Below, in pieces: positions 1 through 12,300 of a stretch of DNA of 64,000 nucleotides; position 1 is the stretch's first letter, and every line of letters starts with the position of its first letter. The position numbers and the translations under genes were made by a program. The notes below the pieces were generated by a model. The model did no database searches and was not told the origin of the DNA. It saw nothing but the letters and a program-made list of their open reading frames with translations. Source of the DNA: Siderastrea radians (lineage: Eukaryota > Cnidaria > Anthozoa > Scleractinia > Rhizangiidae); NCBI GenBank assembly GCA_964017195.1, contig OZ024892.1, positions 18,078,704-18,142,703 of the forward strand, written 5' to 3'.

Positions 1-671
1 CCCACAGTGAAATATACAGCGTGACAATACAACCTCTTAGGACGAGTTGTTTTATTTCCTAACGAAACAATAGATAAATGACCCAAACAATGTCGCTATC
101 CCTAAAAACAACAGTGGATGTGCTTTCAAAGGTCAATCAAAATAGAGGGTTCTGAAAGCTTCGTGACCACTTGAGGCACAGTTGGTATTGTTAAAAAGAG
201 TAATTTTTGTCCACGTTTACTGTTTTTGTGTGTTGTACAAATCCGTTGCCGCTGACAGCTGTGAAATAAAAAAAAACTTGCCAATCTTTTGACCAGTTTT
301 AAGTCCACGGAACAAAAGCTATTTTTAAAGCAAAATAATAAAAGGAGACGGGGCATTTGTTCAATATTTTTATTGGATTCCGAGGATTCCTGCCACGGGA
401 TATCAAATAAGAAGGGCGTTTATTCAATATAACGTCGCTGCATTTAAAAAAAAATTATGTTCTCTGGCTGGGGCCAGAACATGAACAAAGGTCCCCCCCC
501 CCACGGGCCGTTAATTAATTTTAAATATTTATTTCATTTTCCTTTATCTTTTTAAATCCAATATGGATTTTTTTTTTTTAATTTTTAATTTCTGTAGTTA
601 TTCCGAGGATTCCGGGATTCCGGGGATTCCGGGATTCCGGCATTCCGGCATTCTGTGTTTTCCAAATTACC
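1..671. mobile_element. 3' part of a TIR element (copy 1), cut by the window edge
   Basis: This is nearly identical to 37727-38395, where the complete element is present. It ends at 671 with GGAAT/ATTCC-rich DNA and the terminal AAATTACC, after which satellite begins at once. I see no transposase. The short open stretches inside (for example 126-356 on the minus strand) are not conserved in reading frame with the other copy. It is a non-autonomous element or fragment whose left terminus lies outside the window. Confidence 0.75.
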
Positions 672-2938
672 AATGAGCCAACTGGTTCAAATGGCCCAAC
701 CATATCAAATGACTCAACCAGTTCAAATAACCCAACCATATCAAATGAGCCAAGCGGCTCAAATAAGCCAATTCAGATCAAATAAGCCAACCAGATAAAA
801 TGACCCATCGATATCAAATGACCCAACAGGTTCAATAACCACAACCATACCAAAGGGGCCAACCGGCTCAAATAAGCCTGTCATATCAAATAAGCCAACC
901 ATGTCAAATGATCAAACTAGGTGAAATGGGCCAACCGGTCAAAATGGCCCAACAATATCAAATGACCCAACCAGTTCAAATGGCCCAACGATATCAAATG
1001 ACCCAACAGGTTCAAAGGTCCCAACCAGTTCAAATCGCCCAACCATATCAAATGAGCCAACCGACTCAAATAATGAAAATCATATCAAATAAACCAACCA
1101 GATCAAATGACCCAACCATATCAAATCACACAACCATATCAAATGATGCAACAGGTTCAAATGACCCAACCAGTACAAATGGCTCAACCATATCAAATAA
1201 CCCAAGCGGTTCAAATGACCCAACCATATCACATGACCCAACACGTTTAAATGACCCAATCAGTTCAAGGGGCCCAACCATATCAATTGACTAAACCGGT
1301 TCAAATGGCCCAACCATATCGAATGAGCCAACCATATCAAATGAGCCAACCAGATCAAATGACCCAACCATATCAAATAATCCAGTTGCTTTAAATAGCA
1401 AAACCATATCAAATCAAATGAGCCAACTGGTTCAAATGACCCAACCATATCACATGACCCAACACGTTTAAATGAGCCAATCAGTTCAAGGGGCCCAACC
1501 ATATGAAATGACTAAACCGGTTCAAATGGCCCAACCATATCGAATGAGCCAACCATATCAAATGAGCCAACCAGATCAAATGACCCAACCATATCAAATA
1601 ATCCAGTTGCCTTAAATGGCAAAACCATATCAAATCAAATGAGCCAACTGGTTCAAATGGCCCAATCATATGAAATGAGCCAAGCAGCTCAAATGACCCA
1701 ACAGTATCAAATGATTCAGCTGGTTAAAATGGCCCAACCATCTCAAATGACCCAACCGGTTCAAATGGCCCAGACATATTAAATGAGCCAATCGAATCAA
1801 ATGACGTAGCCATATCAAATGAGCCACCCAATTGAAATTACCCAACCATATCAAATGAACCAACCAAATCAAATGAATCATCTCGGTCATCTCGTTCAAG
1901 TGTCTCAAAAGGGTGCATTGACCCAACTGATTCATGATCATGGTCCATGGGTTGACCCATGCAACCGGCTCAATTGACTTAATCACATCAAATACCCAAC
2001 CGGATCAAATGGCCTAATCATATCAAATGACCCAACCATATCAATTGACCCAACTGGTTCAAATGGCCAAACCATATCAAATGAGCAAATCGGTTTAATT
2101 GGCCCAACCATATCAAATGACCCAATCGGTTCAAATTACCCAACCAGTTCAAACGGCCCAACTGGTTCAAATGGCCCAACCATATCAAATGAGCAAACCG
2201 CTTCAAATGGCCCAACCATATCGAATGAGCCAACCATATCAAATGAGCCAACCAGATCAAATGACCCAACCATAAGAAATGACCCAACCGTTTCAGATGA
2301 CCCAACCAGTTCAAATGAGCCATGAGGTTAAAGTGACCCAAACATATCAAATGAGCCAACTGGTTCAAATGGCCCAACCATATCAAATGACTCAACCAGT
2401 TCAAATGGCCCAACCATATCAAATGAGCCAAGCGGCTCAAATAAGCCAGTTGAGATCAATAAGCCAACCAGATCAAATGACCCATCCATATCAAATAATC
2501 CAATTGGTTTAAATGGCAAACCCATATCAAATCAAATGAGCCAACCGGTTCAAATGACCCAACAATATCAAATGACCCAGCTGGTGAAAATGGCCCAACC
2601 ATGTCAAATGACCCAACCGGTTCAAATGGCCCAGGCATATTAAATGAGCCAACCGAATCAAATGACGCGGCGATATCAAACGAACCACCCAATTGAAATG
2701 ACCCAACCATATCAAATGAGCCAAGCGGCTCAAATAAGCCAATTCAGATCAATAAACCAACCAGATCAAATGACCCATCCATATTAAATGACCCAACAGG
2801 TTCAAATGAACCAACCAGTTCAAATGACCCAATCATATCAAATCAGCAAACCAGTTCAAATGGCCCAACCATAAAAAATGACCCAACCGTTTCAAATAAC
2901 CCAACAAGTTCAAATGAGCCAAGAGGTTAAAATGACCC
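672..2938. repeat. 18-bp satellite block (copy 1)
   Basis: Tandem 18-mers of the form CAAATGRCCCAACCATAT and CAAATGRSCCAACCRGTT alternate, so the practical unit is often 36 bp. Both strands translate without stops in two frames (QMxQPY/QMxQPV-like and SNxPT-like on plus; WLGHLI-like and MVGPFEPVGSFD-like on minus), which produces false ORFs. One non-periodic anchor segment lies at about 1876-1990. The block matches 38396-40256 plus 45821-46220 of copy 2, except that copy 2 carries a LINE at the position equivalent to 2518-2534. Confidence 0.95.
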
Positions 2939-5155
2939 CATGGGGAGCTTTGGTGAGCTCAGGATTTCACAGCAAGAAGTAATTCAAGGCGCGAAGTTCT
3001 GTCAATCTACTAATGATCTTGCGGTTAGTTCGGTTCCACGGGTGGTATAATAAATTGACATTCTACTGTAACATGTTAATTTACACATCAAGCATATGCC
3101 TGTGCAATCACTGTCGTAAATACATTTCGCCGACTCTGTTCTTCGGTCAGTAACAAAACGACAAGGGGTGTCAACTCTAACATTTGCTGTTTGAACAGCA
3201 CTACACAGTAATGAGGGTCGTCCCGAGAATCTGGAAAAACCTCCCGATTTTGTTATGAAGATCCCACAAAAATAACAAACGATATCAAAAATTATAGTTG
3301 GAAAGAGAGACGGAGAGGGAGACAAAAGGGAGCTCTGTCTCTCCTCAATATCAACCCGCTTTATCTTTTCGTCCGCTTCCACATTTCGCCGATCTTAGGG
3401 CCCGTTTAAACATGCGATTTTTTGTGTAATTTTTGTCGCGCTCAAGCTCGCGAGCGTTATAGGAAACAAAATCTTATCGGCCGAATTTAACCGAGCAGCT
3501 GTTTGCTCTTCAAAAATGCTACCTGACTTAATTTCGTGTTATATACGACGTATTTTATTTGTCCCTCCAAAAACAAAAGGAATTAATTTTCCTATGTTAC
3601 AAAGGTTAGGGTCTGAGATGACATGCAGGCAAACATTTTCCCACGATTGAACCCGAATTTGTGAGGCGGTTATTATTTTCCGAACTGGTATTCTAGAGAA
3701 ATAACTGGTTGGATGCCCCTGCCTGACTCAAGGTCCAGCGTGTGTTTTGTGCACATCTTTTGAGAGACCAAGGCCGAAGATGGAATAAAATTCTTCAGGA
3801 TGTTTCTTTCCTTTGATCGGGGTCAGGTGTAAACACCTGTAAGTCGTGAAAACTTAAAGCAAGAGTAGACTTACTTTCGACATTCCTATGTATACATTTT
3901 CGTCAAGACAAGCTGAAGCAAATAAACGGGTCCATTTTTTGCACGCGCTGCTTCTTTTGGACAAAAGGTTGGCATATTTCATAATTTTGGAACTGGAATG
4001 AAATCGTATTTTTCAGTTGGCCTTGTCGAGACTAAAATAGCAACCGATCTATTGTCATTTTGACGCTGGTGATAAATAGCATTCAAAGTTTAGTGCTTCG
4101 ATTCAGTGGGTTGCCTAATTAAAGTATTTTTCGGATGCAACGTGTATGCCTGGGGGGGGCTCCTCTATTAAAAACAGGAAAGAAAATTTTACAAGGTATC
4201 CTTAAGAGGGGCCAGCATCTCATTTTGTGGGCAAAGTTATGACTCCAGTAGTATTTTTCCCGGATTCTACCTTAGAAGGGGCGAAAATAATTCTGGCTAT
4301 TTCAGATTGTTAGTGCCTCAGTAATTACCTAATAAGAAAAGTGTTCACAAAGAAAAGCCGAGGTTTAGGAGGTATCTCTGTATTGTCTTTGGCAGACAGC
4401 TAGGCGACAGCATTTAAATTATCCCTCAAGGGTAGATTGAAACTATTGTTTAATATTTTTCACTACATAAACTTTAAAAATAGCCGGCCCCGATCTAAGC
4501 CAATTTCAGAGTGGCCAGCTCTGATATTTCTTCGTTGCTTACAGTAAACAGGGTAAAGAAGGCATATAGCACAGAGAATAATAACTTTTATGTCCTTAAA
4601 ATGACCCGCCTATGAACAGATTTGTGACGTACAGTCATTGTCTTAAGCCGCAGTTTCAGTCAGACCTTGTTTAAATAACCGGCCCATAAAGGTTAAGATT
4701 CCTGTATCGTCAGATTAATTCATGAGCGACAGAGCCGAGTAGAGTATTTGGAGATTCTGTTGTGCACCGTTGATGTACACAGTTTAACCCAAGTTTACAT
4801 GTTTGACTGATTAAAATCTCGCGTCATTGATTTCTCAGTACTTAGAAGAGATTTTTCCAAGATAATACAGCGGATCATTTTAAGCTAGAGGGTTAAATTA
4901 GCTTTACAATTTACAATTAACCATGCTCAGACAAAAGGAAACGTCTCCTGAAAATAAAACAAAGTTAGATGCAAGCCCCAAATATATTATGTAATATTCC
5001 AATATTATTTGCAGTTTCCCGAATAATTTCTCGAGGCTCCCGATTCCCGGCAATATCTTCAGATCCACGAATAGATTTTGCGGTTCTCCCGAAACAAATA
5101 TTCTTAGAGTTGGCACCCCCCCGTAAAACGCATGATTTAGATGCGTGCGGGTATA
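2939..5155. other. Non-satellite DNA, no gene recognised
   Basis: This stretch begins abruptly after satellite (AAAATGACCC). Open frames here are short and show no recognisable domain; the longest, 3002-3382 minus, is serine-rich and unlike any family I know. Nothing else is supportable apart from the boundary, discussed among the findings. Confidence 0.6.
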
Positions 5156-5954
5156 CAGTGGAATCCCGATTTTTCGAATACTCGGTTATTCGAAACTCCC
5201 GATTCTTCGAACCAAAAGTCGTTTCCCTTGGATTTGCTTCAGTCAAACACTGTAATTTTACCCCCGATTTTTCGAATGCTCGATTTTTCGAAACTCCTGA
5301 TATTTCTTTCTTCCGTTCAAAAAATTGCATTCGATTTCTCGAACTCTGAAAGCTCAGGAACCAACAAAAACCGGTTTTAGCCACATACACACCTGAATGC
5401 AATTCCGGAGAAGGTGTTTTCATGCGTTTTTCTTAATTACAAAGCAAGTGACAAATCTGTCATTGAAGTCAATAAGAAACTGCAACGCCGTTGTTACACA
5501 ATCGAGGGTCTTGAATTACTGTACATGATCAGAGTTCCTTTGTTTACTTGCATTTTTCAAGCTCTTGCCGTAGCGCATTAATATTTTGCAGTTCCTTTAA
5601 ACCGTGGAGTACAGGGTACTTTTTTGCTTATACAGTAAGGGGAAGGAAATGCAGTCAAGAGTCCACGCAAATTTACAGACACATGTATCAGTACAGTACT
5701 GGTTTTTGTTCTGCCGAAATTGGCTTAAATCCTTAAATTTTCGTTTTGTTTTAAATGTACGTTTTGTTGGTAAATAAAGATGGGTCACACATTAACGAGA
5801 GTGACATACCATTGTTGTCTGCCTTCTTGGATCTTATAAAACAATTCCACGGTAAAACAGGTGTGATTTGATGCCACCTTCGATTTTTCGAACTCCCGAT
5901 TTTTCGAACCAAGTTCCATTTCCCTTGGAGGTTCGAAAAATCGGAATTCCACTG
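5156..5954. mobile_element. pogo/Tigger-like MITE
   Basis: The left end CAGTGGAATCCCGATTTT at 5156 is matched in inverted orientation by a right end reading ...CGGAATTCCACTG to 5954. Both ends are flanked by TA (5154-5155 and 5955-5956), the Tc1/mariner target duplication. Subterminal copies of GATTTTTCGAA recur inside both ends (5200-5300 and 5880-5940). It is 799 bp with no transposase frame, so it is non-autonomous. Assignment to the pogo branch rests on the CAGTGGAA start, which is typical of that group. Confidence 0.8.
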
Positions 5955-5956
5955 TA

Positions 5957-6516
5957 TTTTGAAACAAAAACTTGTCCATTTTGATTGACGGTCTACATAA
6001 CGAACGACCAAATCTATGCCTTGATGTACGCATTATTTATAGTTTTGAAATGACTATACATTGGGAAACAGAGTGCTGTATTTAGTACGGAGACAAGTCA
6101 AATAGAACCTGGCATACATTTCTGTTTGTGACAAGGTATTGTTTTGCGATGCATTTCAACTGTCATGTGAAATTGAAATTCGACGTTTTGTACACCCGGG
6201 GTACACCAAACACTAATAATGTATTCGTAAACCGGCCTCGCCGATCAGTTTGACCTGAGTTTGATCTGTTTGATGACGTTCTCTCATCAATTATCCCTCC
6301 CGGCCACAATCATTTGTCTACCATGTACCATACTTCAATGTACAACATATAAAAAGCTTTCACACAGGAAGAGACTCAATTCGTAGACCTCATTGGTGTT
6401 GAAGACTAATAAGTTAAAAGGCTACAAAATCATTAATGTTCTACTTGAGCGGAAATAACAATCTACAGAGGACAATGAGTTTACTGTGTCACTGGTAAGC
6501 TCGATAAAATAGAGCT
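5957..6516. other. Unassigned DNA with a TATA-like site
   Basis: No gene is recognised. A TATAAAAAG sequence sits at 6348-6356, about 170 bp upstream of the candidate first exon at 6517, which would be a reasonable promoter position. This is weak evidence by itself. Confidence 0.35.
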
Positions 6517-6608
6517 ATGGCGTCGATCGCGCGTCGTCCGAGTATCCTTGGTAGCTTTCCGCATGTTTCCAGAGTTACTGGCTATAATTGGGACCCAGGA
6601 AAGCACTG
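6517..6608 (+). CDS. Candidate first coding exon, unknown gene
   Basis: An ATG at 6517 opens 30 codons (MASIARRPSILGSF...; then TGYNWDPGKH) that end exactly at a strong donor, CACTG|GTATGT, at 6608/6609. The peptide composition looks coding, and a TATA-like site lies upstream. I could not find a convincing downstream exon; the next kilobase runs into the 64-bp tandem repeat. It may be a real first exon with a long intron, or a remnant. The family is not recognised. Confidence 0.35.
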
Positions 6609-6941
6609 GTATGTAGTCACTAAACTTGCGTACAGCTTAAGGTTTAAGATGAATTTGCTAAGAGCGAAATTTTCACCACTTTCCTGACGAAATACACTGT
6701 AGCATCAATACATCGGAAGCCCGCCAAGCGAGGTTGTGACTTCAACAGACAACCAAGCCATAGTTTTGTTGTGTCGTCGTTTGAGCTTTATGCTAGATTG
6801 CCTCGGCAGCGAGAGTGTGCGAAAGACGGGTTCGCTCGTTCCTTAAAATTTGGCCCTGTTGTGGAAGCGGTAAAAGGAATTGCTTTGGACTGTGACTCAC
6901 CGTATAGTTTTGGCAGGAAAAACTTCGAGTCGAATCACTGC

Positions 6942-8040
6942 CCTTTTAGGAAGCATATACACATAGATAAAGGTAATTTTGCCTTCGCATTAATCTGCTC
7001 TGTGCCCTTTTAGGTAGCACATACCCAAGGACACAAGTAATTTTGCCTTCGCATTAATCTGCCCTATGCCCTTTTAAGTAGCACATACCCAAGGGTTCAG
7101 TTAATTTTTCCTTCGCATTAATCTGTTCTGTGCCCTGCAGTTTAGGTAGCACATACCCAAGGGTTCAGTTAATTTTTCCTTCGCATTAATCTGCCCCGTG
7201 CCCTTTTAGGTAGCACATACCCAAGGACACAAGTAATTTTGCCTTGGCATTAATCTGCTCTGTGCCCTTTTAGGTAGCACATACCCAAGGACACAAGTAA
7301 TTTTGCCTTCGCATTAATCTGCTCTGTGCCCTTTTAGGTAGCACATACCCAAGGGTTCAGTTAATTTTTACTTCGCATTAATCTGCTCTGTGCCCTTTTA
7401 GGTAGCACATACCCAAGGACACAAGTAAATTTGCCTTTGCGTTAATCTGCCCCGTGCCCTTTTAGGTAGCACATACCCAAGGACACAAGTAATTTTGCCT
7501 TCGCATTAATCTGTTCTGTGCCCTTTTAGGTAGCACACACCTAAGGACACAAGTAATTTTGCCTTCGCATTAATCTGCTCTGTGCCCTTTTAGGTAGCAC
7601 ATACCCAAGGACACAAGTAATTTTGCCTTCGCATTAATCTGCTCTGTGCCCTTTTAGGTAGCACATACCCAAGGACACAAGTAATTTTGCCTTCGCGTTA
7701 ATCTGCTCTGTTCCCTTTTAGGTAGCACATACCCAAGGGTTCAGTCAATTTTGCCTTCGCATTAATCTACTCTGTGCCCTTTTAGGTAGCACATACCCAA
7801 GGACACAAGTAAAATTGCCTTTGCGTTAATCCGCTCTGTGCCTTTTTAGGTAGCACATACCCAAGGGTACGGTTAATTTTGCCTTTGCGTTGATCTGCTC
7901 TGTGCCCTTTTAGGTAGCACATACCCAAGGGTAGGGTTAATTTTGCCTTTCCGTTAATCTGCTCTGTGCACTTTTACAAAGCACATACCCAAGGATACGG
8001 CTAAAATTAATCTGCTCTGTACGGCTAATTTTGCTTTCGC
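6942..8040. repeat. 64-bp tandem repeat, about 17 units
   Basis: The unit runs AGGTAGCACATACCCAAGG, then ACACAAGTAATTTTGCC or a GGTTCAGTTAATT variant, then TTCGCATTAATCTGCTCTG, then TGCCCTTTT. Two variant types (GGACACAAG and GGGTTCAG) are interspersed, which shows conversion or mixed amplification. The edge units near 6942 and 7975-8040 are degraded. The 64-bp period is not a multiple of 3, so no long frame is maintained. Confidence 0.95.
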
Positions 8041-9358
8041 AGCATATAAATGCGCAAAGGAATCAATCGCGCGCTCGTTACGATTCTATGCAGCGGGCGA
8101 TTTTCGCGATGGCTCGCGTTCTTTTTAAATTGGTCGACTGTCCCTAAGCGAAAACAGAGATTGCTCGTAATGTGTACATGAGCGGAACCTAATCAGAGTC
8201 AACAAGCAACCCCTTTTTTATCGGAGACGCTAGAATGTAAATAATAGTTAACGTTACGGCAGAGGTTAGGTTACGCAAAGGTGTTATGGAAGACTTTCAT
8301 TCTTCCTCTGACGTTACGGTTAAGGGGCCGTCTTGATAACTCCGCTCTTGCTGAAACTTTGTTTTATAAAGGGTCACCAGGCGTGAAATATAAACCCAGC
8401 TGATGTACACATCTCACCCAACGCGCGCCGGCTTGAATCAGTATTAACATCTCGGAATCATTTAACGCTGGTGGTCCACGTAAAGCAGCGGAAATACTCA
8501 ATGCCCAGGTTAATGCTACTTTGATGTATGCCCAGGATCCAGAGAAGCGATGCCCCGATGGCCTTCGATGTCCAATCACGTCAACAAGGTCGAATAAACA
8601 GTAGCAGAGATTGCGGTGAAATTTATCTCGCAAGCAGGCTTCCTCTTTGGCTTATGTCTTATGCAAGCGACAAAAGCCGGGGTACTTGTCCCACCTGTGC
8701 CCTCGAAGTAACTACTCTCTTTGTTTGTTTGTTTTTTTTAGTAGAAATCAGTTTAGTTACTTGACAAAAAATAAGCTGCAATCAGGTTAAAATTTCACTG
8801 CGCTCTTGTTTTCATTAGTCATACAAAGGGACAGACAAAAGAAATTCAACGAAACCAAGCCAAGAAATTTCTTGTGAACACTTGATCCACGCCGGCTTTC
8901 ACATTGTAGGGCAAACTGAAGTGCCTGGCAAAGGATGTTAAAAGCGAACAAATTTCTCGATCTTATGCGAAAAATTACGCGTGACCTGCGGCGAGACTCT
9001 ATTTCCGTTCGGTTAAACAGGCCCGCGGTAACCGCAGAGCAAGAAAAGTTTTTAGCGGACGACCAAATAAGAGGAAATACAAAGAACGCTGCTAAAATTG
9101 GGCCCGATAGAAGATTATATTGCGCGCTTTATTTTCTTTTTTTTTTCTCTTCTCTGTTTGCCAACAGGTCTCAATAAATTGCAGTTATCTGTCAACATCG
9201 TCATATTTTGCAGCAAGGAGCTAACACCTCGTTTCATTCTTATGAATCCTTAAGGTGACAAATCGTGGCGTTAAGTTACTGTTAATATTAACTGAGGGGG
9301 GATTCAATCCCCCTTCAGCTAATTTGCATAACAAATCCTGAAGCGATCAAAGCCCGTC
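8041..9358. other. Non-satellite DNA, no gene recognised
   Basis: Only short open frames occur (8364-8633 minus, 8528-8764 plus, 8935-9177 plus), with no domain, no splice support and no conserved second copy. The stretch ends at 9358, where satellite resumes at ACATATCAAATGAGCC. Confidence 0.5.
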
Positions 9359-12300
9359 ATGAACATATCAAATGAGCCAACTGGTTCAAATGGCCCAACC
9401 ATATCAAGTGACCCAACAGGTTCAAATGTCCCAACCGGTTCAAATTGTCCAACCATATCAAATGAGCCAACCAACTCAAATAAGCCAGTCATATCAAATA
9501 AACCAACCAGCTCAAATGACCCAACCAGATCAAATCACACAACCATATCAAATGACGCAAGAGGTTCAAATGACGCAACCAGTTCAAATGGCTCAACCGT
9601 ATCAAATAACCCAAGCGGTTCAAATGACCCAACCAGTTCAAATGGCAAAACCATGTCAAGTGACCCAACAGGTTCAAATGACCCAACCATATCACATGAC
9701 CCAACAGGTTTAAATGACCCAATAAGTTCAATGGGCCCAACCGTATCAAATAACTCAACCGGTTCAAATGGCCCAACCATATCGAATGAGCCAACCAGGT
9801 CAAATAAGCCAACCATATGAAATGAGCCAACCAGATCAAATGACCCAACCAGATCAAATGACCCAACCATATCAAATAATCCAATTGGTTTAAATGGCAA
9901 AACCATATCAAATCAAATGAGCCAGCTGGTTCAAGTGGCCCAATCATAGCAAATGAGCCAAGCGGCTCAAATGACCCAACAATATCAAATGACTCAGCTG
10001 GTTAAAATGGCCCAACCCTATCAAATGGTTCAAATGGCCCAGGCATATTAAATGAGCCTACCGAATCAAATGACGCAGCCATATCAAATGAGCCACCCAA
10101 CTGAAATGACCCAACCATATCAAACGAGCCAGCCAAATCAAATGAGTCATGTCGGTCATCTGGTTCAAATGCCTCAAAAGGATGCATTGACCCAACTGGT
10201 TCATAATCATGGTCCATGGGTTGACCCATGCAACCGGCTCAATTGACTTAATCACATCAAATACCCAATCAGCATCAAATGGCCCAACCGGATCAAATGA
10301 GCCAACCATATCAAATGAGCCAACCGGCTCAAATGACCTAACCGGCCACTTCAAATAACCCAACCATATCAAATGACTCAACTGGTTCAAATGGCTCAAC
10401 CATATCAAATGACCCAACCGGTTCAAATGCCCCAATCATATCAAATGTGCAAACCGGTTTAATTTACCCAACCATATCAAATGAGCAAACCGGTTTAAAT
10501 GACAAAACCGGCTTAAATGACCCAACCAGTTTAAATTTCTCAACCTGTTTAAATGGCCTAACCATATCCAATGACCAAACCATTTCAAATGGCCCAACTA
10601 TATCAAATTACCCAACAAGTTCAAATGGCCCAACCAGTTTAAATGGTCCAACCATATTAAATGACTCAAAGGGTTCAAATGGCCCAACCATACAAAATAA
10701 GGCAACCGGCTCAAATAAGCCAATCATACCAAATAAGCTAACCAGATCAAATGAACCAACCAGTTCAAATGACCCGACCATATCAAATGAGCCAACCGGT
10801 TCAAATGGCCCAACCATAAAAAATGACCCAACCGTTTCAAATGACCCAACCAGTTCAAATGAGCCAAGAGGTTAAAATGACCCAAACATATCAAATGAGC
10901 CAACTGGTTCAAATGGCCCAACCATATCAAATGGCTCAACCAGTTCAAGTGGCGAAACAAGTTCAAATGGCCCAACCATATCAAATGACCCAACCAGATT
11001 AAATGACCCAACTGGTTCAAATGGCCCAACCATATCAAATGAGCAAACCGGTTTAAATGACCCAACCATATCAAATGACCCAACCGGTTCAAATTACCCA
11101 ACCAGTTCAAATGGCCCAACTGGTTCAAATGGCCCAACCATATCAAATGAGCAAACTGGTTTAAATGGCCCACACCATATCAAATGACCCAACTGGATCA
11201 GATGATCTAACCAGATCAAATGGGGCAACCGGTTCAAATGGCCCCACCATATCAAATGACCCAATTAGTTCAAATAGCCCAACCATATCAAATGACTCAA
11301 CTGGTTCAAATGGCCCAACCATATCAAATGACCGAACTGGTTCAAATGCCCCAACCGTGTCAAATGAGCAAACCGGTTTAAATGACAAAACCGGTTTAAA
11401 TGACCCCACCAGTTCAGATTTCTCAACCTGTTTAAATGGCCTTACCATATCAAATGACCAAACCATTTCAAACGGCCCAACCATATCAATTTACCCAACA
11501 GGTTGAAATAACCCAACCAATTCAAATGGCCCAACCATACCAAATAAGGCAACCGGCTCAAATAAGTCAATCATATCAAATAGGCTCCCCAGATCAAATG
11601 AACCAACCACTTCAAATGACCCAGCCACATTAAATGAGCCAATCGGTTCAAATGGCCCAACCATATAAAATGACCCAACCAGGTCAAATGAGCCAAGAGG
11701 TTAAAATGACCCAACCATATCAACTGTCTGAACCAGTTGAAATAACCCAACCATATCAAATGACCCAAGCAGCTCAAATAAGCCAATTCAGATCAAATAA
11801 ACCAACCAGATAAAATGACCCATCCATATCAAATGACCCAACAGGTTCGATAACCCAACCATATCAAATGAGCCAACCTGCTCAAATAAGCCAATCATAT
11901 CAAATAAACCAACCAGATCAAATGATCCAACCATATCAAATCACACAACCATATCCAATGACGCAACAGGTTCAAATGACCCAGCCAGTTTAAAGGGTTC
12001 AACCATATCAAATAACCAAAGCGGTTCAAATGACCCAACCAGTTCAAATGGCCCAACCATATCAAATGACCCAACAGGTTCCAATGACCCAATCAGTTTA
12101 AAGAGCCCAGCCATATCAAATGACTCAACCGGTTCAAATGGCCCAACCATATCGAATGAGCCAACCAGCTCAAATAAGCCAACCATATCAAATGAGCCCA
12201 CCAGATCAAATGACCCAACCATATCAAATAATCCAATTGGTTTAAATGGCAAACCCATATCAAATCAAATGACCCAACAGGTTTAAAAGACCCAATCAGT

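Noticed and set aside
3002..3382. 126-aa minus ORF at the edge of the 6.4-kb block
   Set aside because: No homology recognised, no splice sites in phase, and low-quality composition; not enough to call a gene.
6771..7013. 80-aa plus ORF downstream of the candidate exon
   Set aside because: It runs into the 64-bp repeat, has no good acceptor in phase with 6608 that I could identify, and shows no recognisable domain.
6942..8040. CRISPR-like array
   Set aside because: The 64-bp units are repeated end to end with no unique spacers, and the DNA is eukaryotic.
9489..9947. Long minus-strand ORF of WLGHLIWL type, resembling a leucine-rich membrane protein
   Set aside because: It is a direct translation of the 18-bp satellite; equally long frames exist on the opposite strand and in the next frame.
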